Part shown: positions 8,727-17,335 of the stretch, one piece after another | Layout of the letters: each line of letters begins with the position of its first letter | Numbering within the stretch: the first letter of the stretch is position 1 | The notes under the pieces: model-generated | Told to the model about the DNA's origin: nothing | The model's database searches: none | What the model saw: the letters and a program-made list of their open reading frames with translations, nothing else | Assembly: GCA_947587085.1 (NCBI GenBank) | Contig: CANPXX010000007.1 | Coordinates: 1-43,932, forward strand | DNA from: an uncultured Clostridia bacterium | Lineage (GTDB): Bacteria > Bacillota > Clostridia > Christensenellales > Borkfalkiaceae | Direction: 5' to 3' | DNA: 43,932 nucleotides | Position numbers and translations under genes: made by a program

Positions 8727-8755
8727 ATTATAAGCGCAAGAAGGGAAAATGTCAA
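8727..8755 (-). promoter_or_regulatory. prmA promoter TTGACA-17-TATAAT, 7 nt from ATG
   Basis: TTGACA 8750-8755, TATAAT 8727-8732, ATG at 8719. TATAAT is flanked by inverted GCGCT/AGCGC (8722-8737). Confidence 0.8.
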
Positions 8756-8764
8756 TCGAATCAA

Positions 8765-8791
8765 AAGACCGCCTGCAAAGAGGCGGTCCTT
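8765..8791 (-). terminator. Terminator after the 8804-9556 lipoprotein gene
   Basis: Minus strand GACCGCCT-CTTTGC-AGGCGGTC followed by TTTTGATT. Confidence 0.65.
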
Positions 8792-8803
8792 CCAGAGCTT
8801 GCT

Positions 8804-9556
8804 TTATTCGGACACGGTGGGAAGCGTGAGCTCCGTCGCCGCGTACGAGATCCCGAACGAGTAGGTGTAGGACATCTTGATGCCCTCCTCTTCCCCTTCG
8901 GAGATGAGCACGAAGGCGACGAGCTTTCCGTCCGCATTAAACTTGTAGTTGAGCGATATGCCCTCGATCGCCTCTTTGAGGATGTAGCCCTTCTCCTCCT
9001 CGCTGTACACGCAGCTGTCGAACTCCCACTCCGTGACGGCGCTCATGAGTCCCCTCGAAAAGTCGAGAGAACCGGACGCCGTTTTCGTCCATTTCCCGTC
9101 CTCTTTCCGATAGACGGAAATGCCCTGCGCCGTCTTTTCATAGTACTGCTCTTCGGTCTCTCCGAATTCCCCGCCGGGCATCCCTATCGCCGACGCGACC
9201 GCTTCGAGCGCCTTGTCTCCCTCCGTCTTTGAGTTGCTCTTCAAGTATTCCTTGGCGCCGTCCTTCACCCCGCGCTGTTCTTGGATCACCGAGAACTTCC
9301 CGCTAACCGTCTGCCCCTCATGCTCGGGATCGGGGAAGGAGCTGAATTCATACGACACCGTAAGCGAGGCATCGACCGTGTATTGCGCGTCGTCCTTTTG
9401 GAAGTACTCCATCGCCGACGTCCACTGCGCCGCGGTGACCTCGCTCCCCTCTACCTTCTCGGGGGAGGGAGTCTTCGCCTCGCCGCACGCCGCAAAGCCG
9501 ATGCACATCGCGCCCGCGAGCGCCACCGCCATCATCGTTGCAAATTTCTTGTTCAT
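8804..9556 (-). CDS. Putative secreted lipoprotein
   Basis: MNKKFATMMAVALAGAMCIGFAACGEAK signal peptide with lipobox; RBS AAAAAAGGAGAAACAACC. Confidence 0.8.
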   Translation of the reverse strand: MNKKFATMMAVALAGAMCIGFAACGEAKTPSPEKVEGSEVTAAQWTSAMEYFQKDDAQYTVDASLTVSYEFSSFPDPEHEGQTVSGKFSVIQEQRGVKDGAKEYLKSNSKTEGDKALEAVASAIGMPGGEFGETEEQYYEKTAQGISVYRKEDGKWTKTASGSLDFSRGLMSAVTEWEFDSCVYSEEEKGYILKEAIEGISLNYKFNADGKLVAFVLISEGEEEGIKMSYTYSFGISYAATELTLPTVSE

Positions 9557-9588
9557 GGTTGTTTCTCCTTTTTTCATTGGTTACATTT

Positions 9589-9615
9589 ATTATACCCCCC
9601 CCCGGGATTTGTCAA
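9589..9615 (-). promoter_or_regulatory. Promoter with homopolymeric C9 (G9 on minus) tract in the spacer
   Basis: Minus strand TTGACA (9610-9615), AATCCC plus nine G (9 C at 9595-9603 on plus; spacer 15 bp), TATAAT (9589-9594). Confidence 0.7.
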
Positions 9616-9820
9616 CTCTTTTAACGCATTTGTGAGAAAATTTCATAAAAAATTTTTTGGAGATGCGTTGACGCGGAATAAAGCACACCCCCGCCTTTGC
9701 CCCGCCGCGCCGCACCGATTGCACACAAGGCGCGGAATGCGCCGCCCGACGCGAGACGCCTATTGTAGAACACGCGCAAAGCTTTCTATAATGTCATGCC
9801 GCCCCGCGCATACGCTCTTT

Positions 9821-9909
9821 TGTCATTTTGAGCGGAGGCGAAGCCGAAGTCGAAAAATCTCTACCTTGTTATAATGTGGTAGAGATGCCTCGACAGGCTC
9901 GGCATGACA
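9821..9909. repeat. R1 palindromic repeat, copy 1
   Basis: TGTCATTTTGAGCGGAGGCGAAGCCGAAGTCGAAAAATCTCTACC...TTATAATG...GTAGAGATGCCTCGACAGGCTCGGCATGACA. Confidence 0.85.
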
Positions 9910-9949
9910 TTAGAGGACAAGGGCACGGTTTACCCATTCTATTAAATTG

Positions 9950-10156
9950 ACTCGCGCGGAGCAAAATCGCATTTTGCGGAGCGCGCCTCAATTTGCGCGG
10001 CTCGTCCGCGCTTGTTGTCAGAGCAAGCGACAGAGAGCCCCAAACTTGTTTCCCATCCCCGCCAATTTCCGTCGCGAAATTCTTTGCCCTTATTATAAGA
10101 ACACGCGCGATGAAATCGCGCGTGTCTATTCGATGAAGAATTTCGCGAAATGTTTC
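9950..10156 (-). repeat. R2 repeat, copy A (downstream of dnaJ)
   Basis: Shares exact blocks ACTCGCGCGGAGCAAAATCGCATTTTGCGGAGCGCGCCTCAATTTGCGCGGCTCGTCCGCGCTTGTTGT and CCGTCGCGAAATTCTTTGCCCTTATTATAAGAACACGCGCGATGAAATCGCGCGTGTCTATTC with 15052-15255. Confidence 0.9.
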
Positions 10157-10182
10157 TATGAAGAATTTCGCGAAAAACTCGC

Positions 10183-11325
10183 TTAGGTTTTTTTATACGC
10201 GTCCTTGCCGTAGAGGGCGGAGAGGTCGTCGGCGTACCGTTTGGACCGCTCGAATTGTTTCAGTTCGTACCCGTCTGTCGCCTCGAGGAGGGCGCGCTTT
10301 TGCTCCTTGGAGAGCTTGGTGGGGACCTCCACGAACACCCTCAGATACAGGTTGCCCGTACCCGCGCGCGACTTGATGCCCTTGCCGCGGACGGTGAACG
10401 TGGTGTCCGACTGCGTCCCCTCGGGGATGTTGTAGTCGAAGGCGTCGTCGAGGTCGGGAACGCGCACCGTCCCGCCCAATGCCGCCGTGCGGAAGGGGAT
10501 GGGAAGATCGACGTACAGGTCCATATTCTTGCGGCGGAAGAGCTTATGCGGCTCCACGCGGAACACCACGATGAGGTCGCCCGCGGCGCCCCCCTCCGTG
10601 CTTGCCTGCCCATACCCGCGCTTGCGGATGTACGAATCAGTATCCGCGCCCGCGGGGATGTCGAGCGTGAGCTTGGTCTCCCTGCGGAGCGCCCCCTTGC
10701 CCTTGCATTCGGGGCACTTCTCGGTGATGATCTTGCCGCGCCCGCCGCAATCCGGGCATGCGCCCACGCGGACGGTGGTGCCGAACATGGTCTCCTGTTT
10801 GAAGCGGACCTGCCCCCTGCCCTGACACTTGGGGCACGTCTTATACGCCGAGCCGTCCTTGGCGCCCGTCCCCCTGCACGCGGGGCAGGGCTCGTTGCGG
10901 AAGTAGTTGACCTCCTTCCTGCACCCCTTCGCCGCGTCCATGAAGGAGAGCGTCATGCGGAGCTGGATGTCCTCGCCCGTGGTATCCCGTTGGACGGACG
11001 CCCCTCCGCCGAAGCCCTGAAAAATGGAGCCGAAGATGTCCTCGAAGCCGCCGAATCCGCCGAAGCCGCCCCCGCCGAAGCCGCCGCCCATGCCGCCCAT
11101 GCCGGGGTGCTCCCGCTCATAGTCGTATGCGGCGCGCTTCTGCTTGTCGGAGAGCACTTCGTTCGCCTCGTTGATCTCCTTGAACTTCTCGGCGGCGAGC
11201 TTATCGCCCGGATGCAGATCGGGGTGATATTGCTTGACGAGCTTTTTATACGCCGCCTTGATCTCCTCCTCCGAGGCGTCCTTCTTCACGCCGAGAACTT
11301 CGTAATAATCTTTCTTGTCAGCCAT
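10183..11325 (-). CDS. dnaJ: Chaperone protein DnaJ
   Basis: [37 protein letters not shown]-domain (HPD), Gly/Phe region, four CxxCxGxG zinc motifs. Confidence 0.98.
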   Translation of the reverse strand: MADKKDYYEVLGVKKDASEEEIKAAYKKLVKQYHPDLHPGDKLAAEKFKEINEANEVLSDKQKRAAYDYEREHPGMGGMGGGFGGGGFGGFGGFEDIFGSIFQGFGGGASVQRDTTGEDIQLRMTLSFMDAAKGCRKEVNYFRNEPCPACRGTGAKDGSAYKTCPKCQGRGQVRFKQETMFGTTVRVGACPDCGGRGKIITEKCPECKGKGALRRETKLTLDIPAGADTDSYIRKRGYGQASTEGGAAGDLIVVFRVEPHKLFRRKNMDLYVDLPIPFRTAALGGTVRVPDLDDAFDYNIPEGTQSDTTFTVRGKGIKSRAGTGNLYLRVFVEVPTKLSKEQKRALLEATDGYELKQFERSKRYADDLSALYGKDAYKKT

Positions 11326-11469
11326 ACTGTTTTCCCGCGAAGGGGAAGCCGACCGAGCGGCTCCCCCATCTCATAGCGTTCGCTTCGCCGCATGTCTGCG
11401 GCTTCTGCGGTCATTCCTTGTCAAAACCGACGACCGTTTGCGTCCCTGCCGCCGAAACGGCGGCGGGCT

Positions 11470-13266
11470 TCACTGGTGGAACTCTTCGTCGCCGCCGTTC
11501 GGCGCGCCGTCCGCGCCGCCCGCACCCGCCGCGCCGCTCTGGTACAGCTTTGCGATGACGGGCTGGATGCGCTTGGAGAGCTCCTCGAATGCCGCGTTGT
11601 ACTTCTCCTCGTCGTCGCTTTCGAGGTCCTTCTTCGCCTCGTCCACCGCCGACTGCAACGTCGCCTTGTCCTCCTCGGAGAGCTTGCCCTCGCTATCTTT
11701 GAGAGTCTGCTCCACCGAGAAGATGAGCCCGTCGAGCTTGTTCCTTGCCTCCACCTTCGCCTTGCGCTTCTTGTCCTCCTCGGCGTACTGCTCGGCGTCC
11801 TTGACCGCCTTGTTGATCTCGTCCTCGGAGAGGTTGGTGGAGGAAGTGATGGTGATGTCGGTAGACTTGCCCGTGCCGAGGTCCTTCGCCTCCACGTGCA
11901 CGATGCCGTTGGCGTCCACGTCGAAGGTGACTTCGATCTGCGGGATGCCGCGGGGCGCGGGCGCGATGCCCGTGAGCATGAACCTGCCCATCGTCTTGTT
12001 GTCGCGGCAGAACTCGCGCTCGCCCTGCAGGATGTGGATCTCCACGCTCGTCTGATTGTCCGCCGCGGTGGAGAACACCTGCGACTTCTTGACGGGGATG
12101 GTCGTGTTCCTGTCGATGAGGCGGGTGAACACGCCGCCCAGCGTCTCGATGCCGAGCGAAAGGGGCATGACGTCGAGCAGAAGGACGTCCTTCACCTCGC
12201 CCGTGAGCACGCCGCCCTGAATCGCCGCGCCGACCGCGACGCATTCGTCGGGATTGATGCCCTTGAAGGGTTCCTTCCCCGTGAGCTCCTTCACCTTGGC
12301 GACCACGCAGGGAACGCGCGTGGAGCCGCCCACGAGGATGACCTTATCGATGTCGTTATAGGAGAGCCCCGCGTCCTTCATGGCGAGGCGCATGGGCTCC
12401 GCCGTCTTTTCCACGAGGTCGGCGATGAGCGCCTCGAACTTGTTGCGCGTGATCTCGAGCTCGAGGTGCGCGGGACCTGCGTCCGTCATGGAGATGAAGG
12501 GAAGGGAGACGGAGGTCTGGTTCATGCCCGAGAGCTCGATCTTCGCCTTCTCGGCTGCCTCTTTGAGCCGTTGCATCGCCATCTTGTCCTTGGAGAGGTC
12601 CACGCCGTGGCTCTTCTTGAACTCCTCCACCATGTAGTCCATGAGGCGCTTATCGAAGTCGTCGCCGCCGAGCATGTTGTTGCCGTTGGTCGCGAGCACT
12701 TCGAATACGCCGTCCGAAATTTCGAGGATGGAGACGTCGAAGGTGCCGCCGCCGAGGTCGTAGATCATGACCTTGCTGTTCTCCTTCTCCTTGTCCAGCC
12801 CGTACGAGAGCGCCGCCGCCGTGGGCTCGTTGATGATGCGGAGCACGTTGAGCCCCGCGATCTTGCCCGCGTCCTTGGTCGCCTGCCGCTGGGCGTCGGT
12901 GAAGTAGGCGGGGCAGGTGATGACGGCGTCCGTCACCTTTCCGCCAAGATATGCCTCCGCGTCCGCTTTGAGCTTGGAGAGGATCATCGCCGAGATCTCC
13001 TGCGGCGAATAGCTCTTCTCGTCGATCTTCACCTTATAATCCGATCCCATCCTGCGCTTGATGGAGATCACCGTCTTGTCGGGATTGGCGACAGCCTGCC
13101 GCTTCGCCACCTGTCCGACGACGCGGGATCCGTCCTTCTGGAAGGCGACGACGGAAGGCGTCGTGCGGCTCCCCTCCGCGTTCGCGATGACGACGGGCTC
13201 GCCCCCCTCCATGACCGCTACGCACGAATTGGTCGTGCCTAAATCGATACCGATTACCTTTGACAT
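11470..13266 (-). CDS. dnaK: Chaperone protein DnaK (Hsp70)
   Basis: [60 protein letters not shown]. Confidence 0.99.
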   Translation of the reverse strand: MSKVIGIDLGTTNSCVAVMEGGEPVVIANAEGSRTTPSVVAFQKDGSRVVGQVAKRQAVANPDKTVISIKRRMGSDYKVKIDEKSYSPQEISAMILSKLKADAEAYLGGKVTDAVITCPAYFTDAQRQATKDAGKIAGLNVLRIINEPTAAALSYGLDKEKENSKVMIYDLGGGTFDVSILEISDGVFEVLATNGNNMLGGDDFDKRLMDYMVEEFKKSHGVDLSKDKMAMQRLKEAAEKAKIELSGMNQTSVSLPFISMTDAGPAHLELEITRNKFEALIADLVEKTAEPMRLAMKDAGLSYNDIDKVILVGGSTRVPCVVAKVKELTGKEPFKGINPDECVAVGAAIQGGVLTGEVKDVLLLDVMPLSLGIETLGGVFTRLIDRNTTIPVKKSQVFSTAADNQTSVEIHILQGEREFCRDNKTMGRFMLTGIAPAPRGIPQIEVTFDVDANGIVHVEAKDLGTGKSTDITITSSTNLSEDEINKAVKDAEQYAEEDKKRKAKVEARNKLDGLIFSVEQTLKDSEGKLSEEDKATLQSAVDEAKKDLESDDEEKYNAAFEELSKRIQPVIAKLYQSGAAGAGGADGAPNGGDEEFHQ

Positions 13267-13349
13267 TTTATTCACCTCTACTCGAATTTTTTCTTTGAAC
13301 GTCCCTCGCGGGACGGCGCGCCCGCCTCTGAGCGGGACGTATCCCGAAA

Positions 13350-13985
13350 TTATTTCGCCACGACGACCTGCGCGAAGCGCAACACCTTGCCGCCCTGTTC
13401 GTATCCTTTGAGATACACTTCGCGGACGGTGCCGCTCTCCTCCCCCTCCGCGGGGTCCACCGCCATGATCGCCTCGCACTTCTCGGCGTCGAAGGGCTCG
13501 CCGACGGGGCAAATGCAGGTGATGCCCTCCTCTTCGAGCACCTTCCCGAACGCGGTCAGCACCATTTCGATGCCGCGGCGCGTCCCGTCCTCCTTACAGC
13601 TTTTGAGGGCGCGCTCGAGATTGTCGCCCACGGGGAAGAGCTTGGAGACGACGTCCGCCCGCCCGTCCCGATAGCGTTGCGCGGAGAGCCCGTTGGTGCG
13701 GCGGCGATAGTTCTCGTACTCCGCCGTGACCGAATACCACTTGCGCTTGAAGTCCTCCGCCTGCGCCTTCGCCTCCTCGAGCTCGTTTTGGACATCAGAC
13801 GCGGTCTCTTCCGCCTCCGCGGGCTGCGAAGCGGACTCTTCGGTCACCGCCTCTGCGGCGCCGTCGGACCCTTTTGCCACCGCCTCTGCGGCGCCGTCGG
13901 GCTGTTCGCTCGCGGGCGCGGCTTCCTGCTTGTCTTTTTCCTTGTTTTTCACTTTCCTACCGCCGTTTTTATGCTCTTTGAACAT
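13350..13985 (-). CDS. grpE: Nucleotide exchange factor GrpE
   Basis: [20 protein letters not shown]...[14 protein letters not shown]...[19 protein letters not shown]. The exact start is uncertain; an internal GTG with SD is an alternative. Confidence 0.93.
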   Translation of the reverse strand: MFKEHKNGGRKVKNKEKDKQEAAPASEQPDGAAEAVAKGSDGAAEAVTEESASQPAEAEETASDVQNELEEAKAQAEDFKRKWYSVTAEYENYRRRTNGLSAQRYRDGRADVVSKLFPVGDNLERALKSCKEDGTRRGIEMVLTAFGKVLEEEGITCICPVGEPFDAEKCEAIMAVDPAEGEESGTVREVYLKGYEQGGKVLRFAQVVVAK

Positions 13986-14068
13986 TCTTAATATAATGTA
14001 AAAACCGCACGGCTAAACGGGTTTCGGGAAAATTTTCCGAAATTCCCGAAAAATTTTCTTCACCGCTC

Positions 14069-14097
14069 TTTACAAGCCGCCCAAGATGGTTTACAAT
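14069..14097 (+). promoter_or_regulatory. Promoter TTTACA-17-TACAAT for the 14116 gene
   Basis: TTTACA 14069-14074, TACAAT 14092-14097, followed by GAGGAGGCAGAATATG. Confidence 0.75.
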
Positions 14098-14115
14098 AGA
14101 ACGAGGAGGCAGAAT

Positions 14116-14748
14116 ATGGAAACCAAGGCTTTCGAATTGTTTGCACGCAGGAACAACCGCGTGAGCATTCGCGTCATTCCGGGGCACTTCGCCACCCAGC
14201 ATTCGCACGTCAATTACTGCATAGATATGACGCGGGTGAAGTCGGAGATGAACGCCGCGCGGAGCGCCGCGCAGCTGTTCGCCGAGAGCTTTAAGGGCGT
14301 GGAGATCGACACCATCATCACGTTGGAACGCACCAAGATGGTGGGCGCGTTCATCGCCGAGGAGCTCGCCCATTCGGCGGGAATCAATATGAATCAGGAG
14401 ATCGCCGTCATTTCGCCCGAGCTCACCGCCGATGAAAAGCTCCTTCTGCGCGACAACCTTCTCCCCTATGTGAGAAGCCGCCACGTGCTCATCCTCTGCG
14501 CCACCGCAACGACGGGCATGACCGCCATGGCGGCGGTGCGCGGCATCCGCTATTATGGCGGCGACCCCGTCGGCGTCGCGACGGTGTTCGGCGGAAAATT
14601 CGAGATTCCCGGCGTGCCCGTGGTGCGCCTCGTGGGCGTGGAGGACCTGCCCGACTACGCCTCCTACCGCCTCGGGGAATGCCCCCTCTGCCGCGACGGC
14701 GTGAAGGTGGAGGCGGTCATCAATTCCTACGGATACAGCAAGATCTGA
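14116..14748 (+). CDS. Phosphoribosyltransferase-like (orotate PRTase-related) protein
   Basis: METKAFELFARRNNRVSIRVIPGHFATQHSHVNYCID...VLILCATATTGMTAMAAVRGIRYYGG resembles a PRPP-binding region; RBS GAGGAGG. Confidence 0.7.
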   Translation: METKAFELFARRNNRVSIRVIPGHFATQHSHVNYCIDMTRVKSEMNAARSAAQLFAESFKGVEIDTIITLERTKMVGAFIAEELAHSAGINMNQEIAVISPELTADEKLLLRDNLLPYVRSRHVLILCATATTGMTAMAAVRGIRYYGGDPVGVATVFGGKFEIPGVPVVRLVGVEDLPDYASYRLGECPLCRDGVKVEAVINSYGYSKI

Positions 14749-14901
14749 GCGGCTGTCCGCCGCGGCGGACGCACACCGCCGCACGTTTTCTATTGTCATG
14801 TTGCCCGCCCGCACATTCTATTTGCCGAATGGCGGCACGAGGCATATACAAAGTAGCCAAGCTACATCTATTTTCATTTCAACCGCGCTTACGCTTTCTT
14901 T

Positions 14902-15020
14902 TGTCATTTCGACCGAAGCGTAGCGAAGTGGAGAAATCTCTACCATATTTTTATAATGTAGAGATGTTTCGACTCGCGAGCCCACGTCCGCTGGACGTGG
15001 GCTCGCGGCTCAACATGACA
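14902..15020. repeat. R1 palindromic repeat, copy 2
   Basis: TGTCATTTCGACCGAAGCG...GAGAAATCTCTACC...TTATAATGTAGAGATGTTTCGACTCGCGAGCCCACGTCCGCTGGACGTGGGCTCGCGGCTCAACATGACA. Confidence 0.85.
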
Positions 15021-15051
15021 TAAAAGAAGCGACTTCGCCTCCATTCTAACT

Positions 15052-15255
15052 ACTCGCGCGGAGCAAAATCGCATTTTGCGGAGCGCGCCTCAATTTGCGC
15101 GGCTCGTCCGCGCTTGTTGTTGGAGCAAGCGACGAAGAGACAAAACTAAGTTTCCCAAGCAAGTTCCTTTCCGTCGCGAAATTCTTTGCCCTTATTATAA
15201 GAACACGCGCGATGAAATCGCGCGTGTCTATTCCATGAAGAATTCCGCGAAACTT
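15052..15255 (-). repeat. R2 repeat, copy B
   Basis: See copy A; includes the 11-bp hairpin ACACGCGCGAT-GAA-ATCGCGCGTGT at 15203-15227. Confidence 0.9.
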
Positions 15256-15268
15256 TTTTCGCGAAACT

Positions 15269-15400
15269 TTACTCCTTTTCCTCCTTCTTTGGCTCTGCCG
15301 CGGGCGTACTGCAGCCGAGCACGACGGCGACGCCGCAGGCAACGAGGACGAGAACGCAGGTGCCGAGGAACTCGGCGACATACTTTTTCATGTTTTCCAT
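15269..15400 (-). CDS. 43-aa small ORF resembling the first helix of MIP/aquaporin proteins
   Basis: MENMKKYVAEFLGTCVLVLVACGVAVVLGCSTPAAEPKKEEKE*; upstream GAAAGGAGATAAAGGA RBS. Below the ORF-track cutoff. Confidence 0.6.
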   Translation of the reverse strand: MENMKKYVAEFLGTCVLVLVACGVAVVLGCSTPAAEPKKEEKE

Positions 15401-15504
15401 TCCTTTATCTCCTTTCGATTTTTTCGCTTTTTCTATCTTTCCGACCGAACGGTGCGTATGCGGTCATCGCATGCCGCCGTGCGGCAATATCGGGAAGGTG
15501 CGAT

Positions 15505-16530
15505 TCAGTCCGCCTTTTCTTCGATGTTCTTGGAGAGCTCCTTCTGCTCCTCCACGAACTCGCGCGCGCCGCGCTCCATCTTCTTGGTGATCTTGGCGTC
15601 CTCGAACACGGCGGGCTGGTTGAGCACGATCTGCGGGAAGGGAATGTTGATGCCGTTCGCGTCGAACATGAGTTTGAGCTCGCGGTTGAGGTCGCGCTGG
15701 ACCTGATAGATATCCTCCTCCTTGCACTTGGCGACGAAGAGGAGATCGACGCCCGAAGCGCCCAGCTCGTTCACCCCCTTATAGAAGGGGCCCTCGACGA
15801 TGGCGGGGATGCGCTCACGGATCTTGTCGAGATTGTCGCGGATGACGATCTCGACGCGGGGGATGGATTCGCCGTACTCGATGTCGATGTACGCCTTTGC
15901 CACGGAGAGCTCCTGCGTCTGGTTGACGATGGAGCGGATGTCGCTGTTGTTGACGATCTTGACGTTCCCGCCCGCGTCCACGATCTTGGTGGTGCGGATG
16001 CCGATCTCCTGCACGGTGCCGCGCCAATCGTCGATGACGACGATGTCCCCGACCTGATACTCTCCCTCGATGACGATGAACAGTCCCGCAATGATGTCGG
16101 CGATGAGGCTCTGCGCGCCGAGCCCTATGACGAGGGACAAAATTCCCGCGCTCGCGAGCAGGGTGCCCGTGTTCACCCCCCATGCGCCGAGGATGATGAG
16201 GACCGCCACGATGCCGATCGCCCAGCTCAAAAAGCTGCAAACGAGCTTGACGATGGTGATCCCCCGCTTGCTCTTGGTGAACAACTTGTTCAGCAAGAAT
16301 TTGACGGCGATGGAGAGCACCCACGCGATGGCGACGATCTGCACGCTCCGTATGAGCGCGGGAATCTTCGTATAGAGCGTCTGTACAAAGGAATTGTCCG
16401 AGACGTGGCGGTTGAACACCGAGCTCTCGCCGAAGATCTCGGAGGAGAGCGCGAAGGCGGCAATGGTCGCTCCGACGAGCAGCGCAAGCAGCACGATCTT
16501 CACGACGGGGATGCGTTTTTCGGTTGTCAT
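15505..16530 (-). CDS. MscS-family mechanosensitive ion channel
   Basis: GTLLASAGILSLVIGLGAQSLIADIIAGLFIVIEGEYQVGDIVVIDDWRGTVQEIGIRTTKI; RBS GGAGGATTCAC. Confidence 0.92.
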   Translation of the reverse strand: MTTEKRIPVVKIVLLALLVGATIAAFALSSEIFGESSVFNRHVSDNSFVQTLYTKIPALIRSVQIVAIAWVLSIAVKFLLNKLFTKSKRGITIVKLVCSFLSWAIGIVAVLIILGAWGVNTGTLLASAGILSLVIGLGAQSLIADIIAGLFIVIEGEYQVGDIVVIDDWRGTVQEIGIRTTKIVDAGGNVKIVNNSDIRSIVNQTQELSVAKAYIDIEYGESIPRVEIVIRDNLDKIRERIPAIVEGPFYKGVNELGASGVDLLFVAKCKEEDIYQVQRDLNRELKLMFDANGINIPFPQIVLNQPAVFEDAKITKKMERGAREFVEEQKELSKNIEEKAD

Positions 16531-16540
16531 GTGAATCCTC

Positions 16541-17335
16541 CTAAATTTTTACCGTGGCGCGGTACAGTTCCACGGTCTGTCCTTGCTCTGTGCACCAAAC
16601 GACGAATTCCGCCGTCTTGCCGAGAAGAGACGCGTACCTCGTGACGTCGATGGTCTGCTCCGCGTGCGCGTCCTCCGAGAAGTCGCACGCGGAGACCGTC
16701 CCGTATGCGTCGGTGAGGGTGGCGGAAAACGCCGTCCAAACGCCTCCCTCGTCCTCGAAATCCAACTTGAAGTGGAAACAGCCGTCGATGGCGCAGGTGC
16801 ATTCGCTCCATACGCCATAGAACCCGAGCGCGGGGGGCGCGGTCGGAAGGGCGTCGGTGCGGACCGCCCTCGCCGCGAGCTCCGTCTCGCCGAAGGCGCC
16901 CTCGCCCAGAACGGCGAGCGTGTACTGCATGGCGGGTTGAAGATCGGAGAACACGCCCTCGTTGCTCCCCGGAAGGAGGGGCGCTTCGCGGCGGGTGAAG
17001 TCGTTATACAGCACCACGCGCAAGTCCTCCCCCTCTGTCACCTCCACTAAGTAGCTGACCGTCGTATCGGTGACGGAGGCGGACCCGATCGCCGCCTCCC
17101 CCTTGGGCGCGTTGGCGGCGGAGGTCACCGCGACCGCCGCGACCGTGACGGCGAAAACCGCGGCGAGCCCCGTCGGGAGCCCCGTATGTTTCCTCTTCAC
17201 CGCGCGTCCCGCGCTCTCCTGCGCCTCGACGTATTCCCTTGCGGAGCGGTTGTCGCCGCCTCCGCTCATCTCCTCGGGGGCCCGTTCGCGGGGCGCCTCC
17301 GCGCTCTCCCGCGGCTCATTGTTGTATTCGATCAT
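16541..17335 (-). CDS. Single-TM protein with extracellular Fn3-like region, gene overlapping the giant surface protein gene
   Basis: 264 aa, cytoplasmic N-terminus, TM TGLAAVFAVTVAAVAVTSAA, beta-rich ectodomain; ATGA overlap with 17332. Confidence 0.75.
   Translation of the reverse strand: MIEYNNEPRESAEAPRERAPEEMSGGGDNRSAREYVEAQESAGRAVKRKHTGLPTGLAAVFAVTVAAVAVTSAANAPKGEAAIGSASVTDTTVSYLVEVTEGEDLRVVLYNDFTRREAPLLPGSNEGVFSDLQPAMQYTLAVLGEGAFGETELAARAVRTDALPTAPPALGFYGVWSECTCAIDGCFHFKLDFEDEGGVWTAFSATLTDAYGTVSACDFSEDAHAEQTIDVTRYASLLGKTAEFVVWCTEQGQTVELYRATVKI

Noticed and set aside
11392-13242. 616-aa plus ORF over dnaK
   Set aside because: Antisense to dnaK, which has clear Hsp70 motifs.
9821-15255. 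Insertion sequence with transposase
   Set aside because: Intergenic repeats are about 90-210 bp with no coding capacity; at most a non-autonomous element.
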